From CAZSDU01 sp964429135 (GTDB taxonomy: Bacteria; Bacteroidota; Bacteroidia; Bacteroidales; FEN-979): 64,000 nucleotides of DNA. The stretch covers positions 62,001 through 126,000 of the forward strand of contig CAYSAU010000003.1 of the NCBI GenBank assembly GCA_964429135.1. The letters are read 5' to 3'. Position numbers and translations under genes: made by a program. Under the pieces are notes generated by a model. That model did not search any database. It worked only from the letters and a program-made list of their open reading frames with translations, and was not told where the DNA came from. Shown one piece after another: positions 17,706 through 26,626 of the stretch. Every line of letters begins with the position of its first letter. Position 1 is the first letter of the stretch.

Positions 17706-18836
17706 CTACTGATAAAATTCTGAGATTTTTTTGCAGATAAAATTCACCTGAGCGTTTTTGAGTTTATAGAAGAAAGGTAATCTTAGCAGGCAGTTGCTGA
17801 ACGTATCGGTATTGGGTAAATCCCGGCCATTATACTTTTCCGAGAAATAGGGACTGGAATGCAAGGGAAAATAATGAAAAACAGCATGAATTCCATGATT
17901 TTTCAGATCGTTAAGTAAACGATCTCTTTCTTCCCGGGTATGTGCCACTATATAGAACATATTGCCGTTGACGGTGGCAAACTCAGGGACCACGGGACAT
18001 TTCAGATATCCTTTTGCTTCCAGAGGCTGTAGTCTTTCATAATACCGCCACCAGATTTTCCGGCGATGACGCTGGATGTCATCAAGCCGGGACAGTTGGG
18101 CATAAAGAACTGCAGCTATAGTATCTGAGGGCAGAAAAGAAGATCCGATATCTACCCAACGGTACTGATCGGTTTCACCCCGGTAGAAAGCAGCGCGGTT
18201 AGTCCCCTTTTCCCAAATGATCTCTGCCCTTTCTTCATCTTCCTTACGATTGACTACGAGCATCCCGCCTTCTCCTGAAATGATATTTTTTGTTTCATGA
18301 AAAGAAAAGGTGCTGTAATCGCCAAAGGAACCCAGGGGACGTCCGCGATAATACGAATCGAAAGCATGAGCGGCATCTTCAATGACTTTTATGCCATGTT
18401 TCCCGGCAATCTCCATGATCCTGTCCATTTCACAGGCCAGTCCGCTGTAATGTACCAACACGATAAGCTTTGTCCTTGGCGTGATCAGCCTGGCAATCTC
18501 TTCAGGATCAATATTAGGGACATCTGATAGTGTATCCGCAAAAACCAAGCTGGCCCCCCTCAGCAAAAAGGCATTGGCGGTGGACATAAAGGTGAAGGAA
18601 GGAAGAATGATTTCATCCCCAGGTCCGATCCCGGAAAGCAGGGCCGACATCTCGAGGGCATCGGTACAGGAAGTGGTTAGCAGTACCTTGTTGAATCCAA
18701 AACGATTTTCCAAAAACCGATGGCATTGTTTGGTGTAAGTACCGTTACCGGATATGTTGCCAGACATGGCGGCGAGCGCTAAATTCTTGATGGTCAGTAG
18801 GGGAAAATAAGGTTTATTGAAAGGAATATGGCTCAT
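17706..18836 (-). CDS. wecE: dTDP-4-amino-4,6-dideoxygalactose transaminase-like (WecE/RffA type)
   Basis: PLP-dependent DegT/DnrJ/EryC1 sugar aminotransferase, 376 residues. Segments that closely match E. coli RffA/WecE include IPFNKPYF, LLTTSCTDALEMSALL, VHYSGLACEMD, the PLP-lysine region FSFHETKN, KGTNRAAFYRG, YRWVDIGSSF and FHYFPLH. It should add the 4-amino group to a dTDP-4-keto-6-deoxyhexose, giving dTDP-Fuc4N or a close relative. It is transcribed divergently from the flippase gene. A GNAT gene 9 kb away could acylate its product. The exact sugar is inferred from similarity only. Confidence 0.9.
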   Translation of the reverse strand: MSHIPFNKPYFPLLTIKNLALAAMSGNISGNGTYTKQCHRFLENRFGFNKVLLTTSCTDALEMSALLSGIGPGDEIILPSFTFMSTANAFLLRGASLVFADTLSDVPNIDPEEIARLITPRTKLIVLVHYSGLACEMDRIMEIAGKHGIKVIEDAAHAFDSYYRGRPLGSFGDYSTFSFHETKNIISGEGGMLVVNRKEDEERAEIIWEKGTNRAAFYRGETDQYRWVDIGSSFLPSDTIAAVLYAQLSRLDDIQRHRRKIWWRYYERLQPLEAKGYLKCPVVPEFATVNGNMFYIVAHTREERDRLLNDLKNHGIHAVFHYFPLHSSPYFSEKYNGRDLPNTDTFSNCLLRLPFFYKLKNAQVNFICKKISEFYQ

Positions 18837-18888
18837 AAATAGCGAAATAGTGAGGGTGCGAAATTATGAAATTCAGCGGGAATTATTA

Positions 18889-18896
18889 TACTTTTG
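18889..18896 (+). promoter_or_regulatory. Promoter -7 box (TACTTTTG) of the flippase gene
   Basis: Fits TAnnTTTG. It overlaps the only upstream in-frame TTG, so translation must start downstream of it. Confidence 0.6.
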
Positions 18897-18932
18897 TGTC
18901 TGCATTTTCCTAAGCTAATAATTCACGATGAG

Positions 18933-20252
18933 GTGGCCAAGCGATCCTATTTAAGAGATATTCTGAGTGTTTTAAGCAGTAATCTCACCGTGGCCTTTTG
19001 TAATCTGGCTATCGGGGTACTCCTGTCAAGGTTGCTGGGAGCCGCTGGCTTCGGATTGTATTCGGCTATTATTGTTGTTCCCCTGATCGTAATCGGATTC
19101 ACGCAATTAGGGATCAAGCGTTCGACCATTTACCATATCGGGAATAAGCTTTTACCAGAAGACAATATTGTTTCAGCCCTGTTCATTCTGATGATTTATA
19201 CCAGTGTTTTGAGTATTGTCATCTGCGGGACAGTCTTTTTTTTCTCTGCCACCCAGCCCTTTGATCCGCTGATCGTGGTGCTGGTATTGCTAACTATTCC
19301 GCTTCTGTTAACAAATGTTTATGCAGGAGGGGTTTTCCTGGGAAAAGATGAGATCAGGAGGGCCAGTGTTTTAAATGCCGGCCCCACGATTTTGATTCTG
19401 GTTTTTACAGTGGTTTTTGTCTGGGGACTAAAAATGTCTGTTCTCGGCGCTTTTCTAGCCATTCTTCTTGCCAATATTGTAATGTTTATTTATAATTATC
19501 ATGTCTTCTTTCATGAATACAGATATAACATTACCTGGAAGTATCATGAATCGTTGATGAAAAGCTTGGTGAAACTGGGGCTTGTCAATGCCATCGCGGT
19601 TTTCATCATGCAACTCAACCTTCGGATGGATATCCTGATGTTGAAAAAACTCTCCACTTTAGAGGAAGTGGGTTTTTATTCCTTAGCCATGCAAATTGCC
19701 GAACAATTATGGCATGTTCCTTACGCCATTGAGACCATTATCCTCAGTCGTTCTGCCAATTCCAACAAGGATCAGCAGATTCACCGGACGGTGGCTTCCA
19801 TTTTCCGTGTTTCCCTGATAATCGGAGTTTTAGGAGGCATCTTTATCTTTTTCGTTGCCCCCCCCCTGGTTCCTTTGGTATTCGGCAAAGAGTTCATCCC
19901 GAGTATTACCATGATACAGATCGTTCTGCCGGGCATTCTTTTCCTGATTGGCTTCCGTATCCTGAATAGCCGCTTAACCGGTATGGGGAAACCCCAGATT
20001 GCCATTTTCACTTTTTTACCTGCTCTTGTCATCAATTTTATTGCCAACCTGTTCCTTATCCCCCGCTTCGGTGGTGTAGGTGCAGCCTGGGCTACAAACA
20101 TCAGTTATGGTATTGGGTCTGTTGCTTTTATCCTGATTTATTCCCGCCAGATCGGAATGCCTTTGACCGAGATCCTGAGGATCAGGAAAAGTGATTTTTA
20201 TTTTATCCGTGACTTTAAAAAGATTCTTTATGAAAAACGAAGATCTCAGTAA
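18933..20252 (+). CDS. Polysaccharide flippase, Wzx/MATE-like
   Basis: Membrane protein of about 439 residues with roughly 12-14 hydrophobic segments. The N-terminus has the Wzx pattern (LSSNLTVAFCNLAIGVLLSR followed by LLGAAGFGLYS). It should flip lipid-linked sugar repeat units across the inner membrane. A TTG at 18894 is in frame but sits inside the -7 box, so the GTG at 18933 (VAKRSYLRD) is chosen; no ATG is available nearby. Its end overlaps the sulfotransferase start by 23 bp, showing coupling. It belongs to the glycan cluster. Confidence 0.85.
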   Translation: MAKRSYLRDILSVLSSNLTVAFCNLAIGVLLSRLLGAAGFGLYSAIIVVPLIVIGFTQLGIKRSTIYHIGNKLLPEDNIVSALFILMIYTSVLSIVICGTVFFFSATQPFDPLIVVLVLLTIPLLLTNVYAGGVFLGKDEIRRASVLNAGPTILILVFTVVFVWGLKMSVLGAFLAILLANIVMFIYNYHVFFHEYRYNITWKYHESLMKSLVKLGLVNAIAVFIMQLNLRMDILMLKKLSTLEEVGFYSLAMQIAEQLWHVPYAIETIILSRSANSNKDQQIHRTVASIFRVSLIIGVLGGIFIFFVAPPLVPLVFGKEFIPSITMIQIVLPGILFLIGFRILNSRLTGMGKPQIAIFTFLPALVINFIANLFLIPRFGGVGAAWATNISYGIGSVAFILIYSRQIGMPLTEILRIRKSDFYFIRDFKKILYEKRRSQ

Positions 20253-21318
20253 GATCCCAATTTTTTTCATTCTTGGGCGACCCCGTTCAGGGACTACGCT
20301 GCTGACAACCCTCTTTAACGCGCATCCCAACGTACATATAGCACCGGAATTCCCGATCATGCTTTTCCTATATCAACGGTTTAAAAAAGTTAAATACTGG
20401 GATGAAGCATCCATCCGGTCCTTTATTGATCATGCTTATTACAACTCTAAATTTAATTACAGAACCCTGGAAAACCTTAAAATTGACAGGGAAACAATTA
20501 TCCGTGAGCTTTTGAAATATGAAGGCAGGGGAAACATCCAACTTTTCCTTAAAGGAATCAATTATTTTGCTTACTCTGTATTCGACAAAAAAGAAACCCA
20601 GTGGATAGGTGATAAAAATCCTATTTATTCAATTAATGCAAACCGTTTCAGGAAGATATTCCCTGAAGCAAAATTTATTTGTATTATCCGTGATTATCGG
20701 GATAATTTCATCTCGATAAAAAAACTTGCAGAGAAAGAAGTGGAAGTTGAAGCGCCAGTGTTATCACTGCAGGTTGCACGGTGGCGGTATTTTACCCGGC
20801 TATTCCTGAAATGCAAACAGCGGTTTCCTGAAAAATATTATATTCTTCGTTACGAAGATTTGGTGACCAGCCAGGAATCTACATTCAGATCTCTCTGTGA
20901 ATTTCTGGGAATAAATTATGATCCCTCCGTCTTTGATTTTCATGAAAAAAAAGAAGAAACCCTGAATACTTATGGTAATGTTGTTTGGGAAAAATTCCAT
21001 GAGAATTTGTTGAAACCCATCAATACGGGGAGGATGAACACCTGGCAGGACAAACTTACCCCCCGCCAGGTCAGGATGGCGGATCAAATTGCCGGGAAAT
21101 ATGCGGATCTCACAGGTTATCAAAGGACAAACAAGCGATTCAACCTCTGGTTATACCTCTGTTCAACCCCCATGGTCATCTATAATTTCCTCCTATTCAA
21201 GCTGATGATCTTGGGAACCTACCTGCCTTATAAAGTCAGTCGTTGGTGGTTTATTAAATCTTTATTCCTTTTAAAGATTTATATGCATTTTTTTGGAAAA
21301 AAAACCGGGAAGAAATAG
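20230..21318 (+). CDS. PAPS-dependent sulfotransferase family protein
   Basis: About 362 residues from MKNEDLSKIPIFFILGRPRS. The 5'-phosphosulfate loop is ILGRPRSGTTLL (residues about 15-26) and the 3'-phosphate region is CIIRDYRDNFIS. It likely moves a sulfate group from PAPS to a glycan or lipid. The C-terminus has hydrophobic, aromatic helices (MVIYNFLLFKLMILGTYL) suggesting membrane association. The ATG at 20230 is preferred to one 39 bp upstream because it gives a start at the conserved domain. It overlaps the flippase gene and converges with the acyl-AMP ligase gene. Confidence 0.85.
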   Translation: MKNEDLSKIPIFFILGRPRSGTTLLTTLFNAHPNVHIAPEFPIMLFLYQRFKKVKYWDEASIRSFIDHAYYNSKFNYRTLENLKIDRETIIRELLKYEGRGNIQLFLKGINYFAYSVFDKKETQWIGDKNPIYSINANRFRKIFPEAKFICIIRDYRDNFISIKKLAEKEVEVEAPVLSLQVARWRYFTRLFLKCKQRFPEKYYILRYEDLVTSQESTFRSLCEFLGINYDPSVFDFHEKKEETLNTYGNVVWEKFHENLLKPINTGRMNTWQDKLTPRQVRMADQIAGKYADLTGYQRTNKRFNLWLYLCSTPMVIYNFLLFKLMILGTYLPYKVSRWWFIKSLFLLKIYMHFFGKKTGKK

Positions 21319-21324
21319 ACTGTC

Positions 21325-23031
21325 CTATTGGATTTCAAGTTTATCGGCAGTTATTTTTTTATCCTCCAGTTCACCATTCAGATAACGTTGCATTAATTTA
21401 TACCGTTGAAGTTTCCCACTGGATGTTTTGGGGATTTCATTTGATTTGATGAGCACCAATTCATCGATATTCATACCAAGGGTACTGCGCATCAGGGACC
21501 TGAGTTCAAGGAAGGTATCCAGTGCTCTCTGTTCAGGAACTCCAGCAATAAAAGCTATGACCTTATCCTGTCCTGTTTCCTTGGTTGTGATTCCTCCAAA
21601 ACAAACTTTCCCGGGGTGTATTTCATCGATGCTACAGGCCAAGTCTTCAAGATCGTTTGCAAAATAGTGGCGGCCATTTTTAAAAATGATGTCTTTATAT
21701 CTGCCACTGATATAAAGCCTGCCTTCAAAAATGAATCCGATATCGCCAGTTCTGAGCCATTCGCCACAAAAAGTAGCAGCTGTTGCCTGTGTGTTATTAT
21801 AATATCCCTTTGTTACGCTGGGACCTTTAATCTGAATGTGTCCGGCATTTCCTTCATCAATAACATTGTCATGGTCGTCAACTATTCTGATTTCAATGTC
21901 ATTCAAAGCTACTCCGACTTCCGAAAGCAATCTTGCTGAAGGGAGGGACGGGTCCACTGACTTTGCTATATTTTCACGATCGAGTAAGGTGGAGTCAAAT
22001 GCTGTAGATACTGAGCGATCCGTCAATGAAGCAAAAGAAATGGCGAGGGTCGATTCAGCCATACCATAAACCGGCATCATGGTTTCAGGTTTAAAGTTGT
22101 AGGGTTTAAGCGCTTCAATAAATTCCTCCATGGTTTTTACGGAAATGGGTTCAGCGCCATTCAGCAAGGCTTTTAAGGGAGAAAAATCCCAATCGGAAAG
22201 CTGCTTCCCTCTTTTTAAATATTTTATCACCAATGCCAGTGCAAAGTTGGTACATCCTGAAATGTTCACTTTATTATCGCTTAAGAGGGTAAGCCATAAG
22301 CCGGGATTCATGATAAAATCGAGGGTGTCTACATGAAATTGTGAAACCTGGCAATAGAGCGGAGTAAAGTGATACCCGATTAGCCCCATATCGTGAAAAA
22401 GAGGCATCCAGTTTCCCCACCTTTCATTCAATTTACACCCAGTACCAATGCGAATTGCCTCCATGTTCACCATCATATTGCTGTGCGTAAGCATCACTCC
22501 TTTGGGATCCCCTGTGCTTCCGGAAGAAAACTGTATGAAAGCAAGGTCATCAGGGTTATGACTTACAGGAGAAAATTGTCCGTTAACATCAAGATGCTGC
22601 TTAAATACAATTTTTTCTGAAGGGAAATCGCCGGTTTCTTTAATACCCGGGCTCATAAAAACAAATGGTTTTCCCATTTGCCGGAAAACATTCATCAGTT
22701 TAACAACCGAGGGATTGTATCCTGAAAAAGTCATGGGTGGCTGAAGAATTGTAGGAACAACACCAAGGAGGAAGCATCCCCAGAGAATCTCAATGGTTTC
22801 TTTGTTATTTTGTGTAGCAATGATGATATTATCGCTTTTTTTCAATCCCAGCCTACGAAGTCCAAGGGCAATTTTCCGGGCTTCGGTATATAATTCAAAG
22901 TAAGTTTGAGCAACAATATTTCCAGTTTTATCTGCATATCCAATCATGGAATCAGGGTGGTTTTTTATGACCCTTGAAAGCAGATCCGGTAAAGTAATTT
23001 CCGGTTGGTAATACATATTTATTTCAGGCAT
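21325..23031 (-). CDS. Fatty acyl-AMP ligase (FAAL-type adenylate-forming enzyme)
   Basis: Activates a fatty acid as acyl-AMP and in FAAL systems passes it to an acyl carrier protein. Motifs: FIQFSSGSTGDPKGVMLTH (A3, residues about 167-184), YGMAESTLA (A5, the FAAL-type AES rather than TET), RTGDIGF (A7), GRYKDIIFKNGRHY (A8) and PKTSSGKLQRYK with the A10 lysine. The start is set at 23031 (MPEINMYYQPEI): the upstream 81 bp look unconserved and contain a near -7 box (TTACTTTG, 23060-23067). It is divergent from KAS III, with two ACP genes close by. Confidence 0.88.
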   Translation of the reverse strand: MPEINMYYQPEITLPDLLSRVIKNHPDSMIGYADKTGNIVAQTYFELYTEARKIALGLRRLGLKKSDNIIIATQNNKETIEILWGCFLLGVVPTILQPPMTFSGYNPSVVKLMNVFRQMGKPFVFMSPGIKETGDFPSEKIVFKQHLDVNGQFSPVSHNPDDLAFIQFSSGSTGDPKGVMLTHSNMMVNMEAIRIGTGCKLNERWGNWMPLFHDMGLIGYHFTPLYCQVSQFHVDTLDFIMNPGLWLTLLSDNKVNISGCTNFALALVIKYLKRGKQLSDWDFSPLKALLNGAEPISVKTMEEFIEALKPYNFKPETMMPVYGMAESTLAISFASLTDRSVSTAFDSTLLDRENIAKSVDPSLPSARLLSEVGVALNDIEIRIVDDHDNVIDEGNAGHIQIKGPSVTKGYYNNTQATAATFCGEWLRTGDIGFIFEGRLYISGRYKDIIFKNGRHYFANDLEDLACSIDEIHPGKVCFGGITTKETGQDKVIAFIAGVPEQRALDTFLELRSLMRSTLGMNIDELVLIKSNEIPKTSSGKLQRYKLMQRYLNGELEDKKITADKLEIQ

Positions 23032-23100
23032 AATATTCTTGTAAAAACTAATCGGGCTACAAAGTAACGAATAAGTTGATGATTGAAGGGAATTATACAT

Positions 23101-23108
23101 TACTTTTG
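23101..23108 (+). promoter_or_regulatory. Promoter -7 box (TACTTTTG)
   Basis: Fits TAnnTTTG, with TTG at 23076-23078 (22-bp gap). It lies 13 bp before the KAS III ATG at 23122 and is divergent to the ligase promoter region. Confidence 0.7.
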
Positions 23109-23121
23109 ACAAATTTTTCGA

Positions 23122-24069
23122 ATGTTTATAGATTCCGTTTCACATTATTTGCCTGCCCGGGTTACCGGTAATGATCATTTTGCAAGAATTACCGGTTTAA
23201 CTGAGGAATGGCTCGAAAGCAGGACAGGAATTAAAGAAAGGCGGAAAGCGGAGCCCCATGAGAATGCAAATACCATGGCAGTTGCAAGCGTCAAATCTGC
23301 TCTTGGCCATCTTTCCTATTCCATTCAGAATGTGGATCTGATCATTGGCGCAACCTATACCCCCTATGATACAGTCGGGACTATTGCCCACAGCCTTCAG
23401 CAGGCTTTCGACATCCCTAATGCCCAGGCTTTTACAATTTCTTCGGCATGTGCGTCATTTCTGAATGCTTTAGAAATTGCCGAAGGCTATTTTGCTTTAG
23501 ATAAAGCAAGCCTTGCATTGATTGCTGCTGCTGAACATAACTCAGCTTATAATGATGAATCGGATGTACAATCCGGACATTTATGGGGAGATGGGGCTGC
23601 GGCTGTTTTTGTTTCCAAAAAAAAAATAAGCGAAAAAGGTTTTGAAGTTGTTGATATTTTGACCAAAGGACTCGGGAATGCGGGCAAATCCATCGATGGA
23701 GTATGGTTACGGCCAAACCATGGCGGATTGAAGATGCCATTTGGCAGGGATGTCTTCATTCAGGCGAATAAATATATGGTAAGTGTTTTAAAGGAGATCC
23801 TTGATAAAAACCATCTGACTGTTAAGGACATTGATTTTCTTATCCCGCATCAGGCAAACCTTAAGATCATCAGGCATGTTCAGCATGACCTGGAGATGCC
23901 GGATAATAAAATCCTGGTCAATATCGACAGGTTGGGGAATACGGGTTGTGCCAGTATTCCCATTGCTTTAGCTCAAAATGAAGATAGGTTTCACAGCGGT
24001 GATCTGATCGCTTTAACAGTATTCGGGGGTGGGTATTCGGGAGGTGCAGCCCTATTAAAAAAGTTGTGA
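23122..24069 (+). CDS. 3-oxoacyl-ACP synthase III (KAS III/FabH-like), copy 1
   Basis: Thiolase-fold enzyme that condenses an acyl starter with malonyl-ACP. All catalytic residues are present: Cys110 in SSACASF, His243 in IPHQAN and Asn273 in GNTGCASIP. At 315 residues it is FabH length. It is likely a cluster-specific enzyme rather than the housekeeping FabH, as it lies among FAAL, ACP and glycan genes. It is followed by a separate ACP gene with its own promoter 42 bp downstream. Confidence 0.92.
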   Translation: MFIDSVSHYLPARVTGNDHFARITGLTEEWLESRTGIKERRKAEPHENANTMAVASVKSALGHLSYSIQNVDLIIGATYTPYDTVGTIAHSLQQAFDIPNAQAFTISSACASFLNALEIAEGYFALDKASLALIAAAEHNSAYNDESDVQSGHLWGDGAAAVFVSKKKISEKGFEVVDILTKGLGNAGKSIDGVWLRPNHGGLKMPFGRDVFIQANKYMVSVLKEILDKNHLTVKDIDFLIPHQANLKIIRHVQHDLEMPDNKILVNIDRLGNTGCASIPIALAQNEDRFHSGDLIALTVFGGGYSGGAALLKKL

Positions 24070-24084
24070 TTTCCTGAATTTTCT

Positions 24085-24092
24085 TACCTTTG
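24085..24092 (+). promoter_or_regulatory. Promoter -7 box (TACCTTTG) of the first ACP gene
   Basis: Perfect TAnnTTTG with TTG at 24064-24066 (18-bp gap), 19 bp before the ATG at 24112. Confidence 0.75.
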
Positions 24093-24111
24093 CAAAATAA
24101 TATTACTTTAT

Positions 24112-24342
24112 ATGAAAATTGAAGATTTTATCGCACATCTCGAAGAAGAATATGAAGATATTACCCCGGGAACGCTAAAACCCGGAAGTGTTTTCAGGGA
24201 AGTTTTTGAATGGAGTTCCATCAATGCACTTATCCTGATTGCCCTTGTAAAAACCCAATATGATGTCACGATAAATGCTGATGATATTGCATCATCAAAA
24301 ACAATTGAAGATCTTTTCAAGATTATCCAGGCAAGGGTTTAA
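24112..24342 (+). CDS. Acyl carrier protein, WSS-type (76 aa)
   Basis: Small acidic helical protein of ACP length. The phosphopantetheine site reads FEWSSINALILIAL (Ser36), where most ACPs have DSL. The serine is kept but the preceding Asp is Ser, as in some variant ACPs of Bacteroidota glycan or lipid clusters. It probably carries acyl intermediates made by the ligase and KAS III enzymes. It converges with a second ACP gene 12 bp away. Confidence 0.82.
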   Translation: MKIEDFIAHLEEEYEDITPGTLKPGSVFREVFEWSSINALILIALVKTQYDVTINADDIASSKTIEDLFKIIQARV

Positions 24343-24354
24343 TCATCCCTTTCA

Positions 24355-24597
24355 TTATTTCTCGTCTATCAGTTTCTGCCCTTCTTCGGCCAACAGGGTG
24401 ATCGAAAGGTTTTCAAAAAAAAGATACAGTGGCCATTCAAATCCGAATCTGTTTTGTGTATCTTCTGAAAGCAATACTGCCCTGATAGAGTCAATACCAT
24501 AATCACCCAGGGTCTTTAAAGGATCAACGGGCAATCCCTCATTCAGATGAAGTGAAACCCAGGTGATTAGAAAATGTTCGAGATTTTGTGTTTTCAT
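24355..24597 (-). CDS. Acyl carrier protein, GIDSI-type (80 aa)
   Basis: Helical protein with the phosphopantetheine motif YGIDSIRAVLLSE (Ser37 from the chosen start). This PKS/NRPS-like form resembles carriers loaded by FAALs. The ATG at 24597 (MKTQNLEHFL) is preferred to one three codons upstream. A -7 box at 24641-24648 on the minus strand gives it a promoter divergent from KAS III copy 2. It is likely a different carrier from the neighbouring WSS-type ACP. Confidence 0.8.
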   Translation of the reverse strand: MKTQNLEHFLITWVSLHLNEGLPVDPLKTLGDYGIDSIRAVLLSEDTQNRFGFEWPLYLFFENLSITLLAEEGQKLIDEK

Positions 24598-24640
24598 GAA
24601 AACCAAAAATTACTAGGAAAGCCAGATGAACTTTGCTTTG

Positions 24641-24648
24641 CAAAAGTA
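24641..24648 (-). promoter_or_regulatory. Promoter -7 box (TACTTTTG), minus strand
   Basis: Perfect TAnnTTTG upstream of the GIDSI-type ACP gene. It lies back to back with the plus-strand promoter at 24678-24685. Confidence 0.6.
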
Positions 24649-24677
24649 GAAAAAATTGAACTTTATTGAAAAAATTG

Positions 24678-24685
24678 TACTTTTG
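24678..24685 (+). promoter_or_regulatory. Promoter -7 box (TACTTTTG) of the KAS III/SDR operon
   Basis: Perfect TAnnTTTG with TTG at 24656-24658, a 19-bp gap, which is the expected spacing. The leader to the ATG at 24727 is about 37 nt. Confidence 0.78.
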
Positions 24686-24726
24686 CTTGAGTCTGCTATT
24701 TTACAAGAAATTAACCACGATTACCT

Positions 24727-25812
24727 ATGGCCGTATTTGAGATATCAGATATCCGGATTGCCGGTATTTCAGCTTGTGTCCCCAAAGGCATCTTATCCAA
24801 TCATGATTATCAGTGGATAAGCCGGAAGGATCGTGAGCTACTGATCCGTACCATTGGTGTTGAGTCGCGTCATGTAGCTGAAAAAGGCCAGACTTCCTCC
24901 GACCTTTGTTTTCAGGCAGCAAGCCAGTTAATGCAAAAATTAGGTTGGGAAAGCAGCGATATCCACCTGCTCATTTTCGTCTCTCAGTCGCGCGACTATC
25001 TCATTCCCTCCACTTCTGCCATTCTTCAGGACCGGATGAAACTTCCAAAAACCTGTATCACCCTTGATATTAATCTCGGTTGTTCGGGATATGTTTACGG
25101 GCTATCGGTAATCGGCAGCCTGATGAAATCCACCGGTATTTCAAAAGCCTTACTTCTTGTCGGTGATGTTTCTACCGTTACATCAGCATATCGCGACAAG
25201 AGCACCTACCCGCTTTTTGGCGACTCCGGTACTGCAACTGCACTGGAACTAAAACCAGGCTTCCCTTCCATGCAGTTCAACCTCCAAACCGACGGAAGTG
25301 GTTATGAGGCCATCATCATCTATGATGGCGGGGGCAGAAATCTCACTGATAAAAAATCCTTTACCACGAAAAAATATGGTGAAGGCATTTATCGTAACCG
25401 TTTACAAACCGCCCTGAACGGGATTGAAGTTTTTAACTTTTCCCTCCGGGAAGTTGTCCCGAATATTAAAACGACCTTGAATCACTTCAACCGTGAGCTC
25501 AGGGAGTTTGATTTTTTCCTGTTCCATCAGGCTAACCGCCTGATCAATGAAACCATACGAAAAATGCTCAAGGTTGACCCGGAAAAAGTTCCTTACTCCC
25601 TGCAATACTATGGCAATACAAGTTGTGCCTCCATTCCTACTACCATGGTCAGCCAAATCAGGGAAATCCTGGAGAACAAGTCACAAAAACTTCTGCTTTC
25701 TGCTTTTGGAATCGGACTTTCCTGGGGAACTGCCCTGATCGAAACCGATGGTATTATTGTGCCTGAAATCACAGAACAGGAATTCATCCCGCAAACCAAT
25801 GACAAGCAATGA
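24727..25812 (+). CDS. 3-oxoacyl-ACP synthase III (KAS III-like), copy 2
   Basis: 361 residues with the KAS III triad: Cys119 in NLGCSGYVYG, His267 in FHQANRLIN and Asn297 in YGNTSCASIP. It is clearly different from copy 1 and has a C-terminal tail of about 15 extra residues. Its stop overlaps the start of the reductase gene (ATGA at 25809-25812), so condensation and ketoreduction are likely coupled. It should extend an ACP-bound acyl chain by two carbons. Confidence 0.9.
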   Translation: MAVFEISDIRIAGISACVPKGILSNHDYQWISRKDRELLIRTIGVESRHVAEKGQTSSDLCFQAASQLMQKLGWESSDIHLLIFVSQSRDYLIPSTSAILQDRMKLPKTCITLDINLGCSGYVYGLSVIGSLMKSTGISKALLLVGDVSTVTSAYRDKSTYPLFGDSGTATALELKPGFPSMQFNLQTDGSGYEAIIIYDGGGRNLTDKKSFTTKKYGEGIYRNRLQTALNGIEVFNFSLREVVPNIKTTLNHFNRELREFDFFLFHQANRLINETIRKMLKVDPEKVPYSLQYYGNTSCASIPTTMVSQIREILENKSQKLLLSAFGIGLSWGTALIETDGIIVPEITEQEFIPQTNDKQ

Positions 25813-26591
25813 ACCCTTTTGACCTTACCGGAAAAACAATTCTTATAACCGGCGCCTCCTCCGGATTGGGACGGCAAACCGCAGTCACGGCTTCGAAATT
25901 CGGAGCCAGGATTGTTATTACTGGCAGAAATGAAAAAAGGCTTGAAGAAACATATCAAAAGCTTCAGGGAAATGGGCACCTTCAAATCCTTGCTGATCTT
26001 ACCCTTCAGGATGACATTGACCGGCTGGTAACAAGCTTGCCTCCGATAAACGGGCTGGTTCACAGTACGGGCATTTCTGATATCACGCCGGCAAGATTTA
26101 TTACCAAAGAAGTTATTGCCAGAACCTTCAGTATATGCTTTGAAGCCTCTGTTTTAGTTACGGCTGGAGTGCTGGCAAAGAAAAAACTGGTGAAAGATAA
26201 CAGCTCCATTGTGTTCATTTCCTCCGTTTCCACCACCTATCCATTTATCGGTGGAGGTATGTATATTAGTGCCAAGGCCGCAGTTGAAGCCTATGCATTG
26301 GTTCTGGCCAAGGAACTGGCGCCCAGGGGAACCAGGGTGAACTGCATTTCACCGGCTTTTGTTAAAACCCCCATGCTGGATGAAACCGCAGAGAATTTTT
26401 CGATGGAAGTAATCAACAGAATTGAGCAACTTCAGGTTCTTGGACTGGGTGACCCGGAGGATGTGGCCCATACGATTATCTATTATATTTCAGATGCGTC
26501 CCGGTGGGTCAGTGGGACCAATCTCATTTTAGGCGGAGGGCTGAATGTTCAGTTGATGAGTTCCGGGACTTCTTCTCCCCCTTCGAAATAA
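25809..26591 (+). CDS. Short-chain dehydrogenase/reductase, FabG-like
   Basis: 260 residues. The Rossmann nucleotide loop is TGASSGLG (14-21), the catalytic Ser is in FISSVSTTYP, and the YxxxK motif is MYISAKAAVEAY. The C-terminus GTNLILGGGL is typical of 3-oxoacyl-ACP reductases. It likely reduces the 3-oxoacyl product of the KAS III encoded just upstream to a 3-hydroxyacyl group, with NAD(P)H. Translationally coupled to that gene. Confidence 0.9.
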   Translation: MNPFDLTGKTILITGASSGLGRQTAVTASKFGARIVITGRNEKRLEETYQKLQGNGHLQILADLTLQDDIDRLVTSLPPINGLVHSTGISDITPARFITKEVIARTFSICFEASVLVTAGVLAKKKLVKDNSSIVFISSVSTTYPFIGGGMYISAKAAVEAYALVLAKELAPRGTRVNCISPAFVKTPMLDETAENFSMEVINRIEQLQVLGLGDPEDVAHTIIYYISDASRWVSGTNLILGGGLNVQLMSSGTSSPPSK

Positions 26592-26626
26592 GGCAAGATT
26601 AAAATTAGTTTGTAAAATAGAATAAA

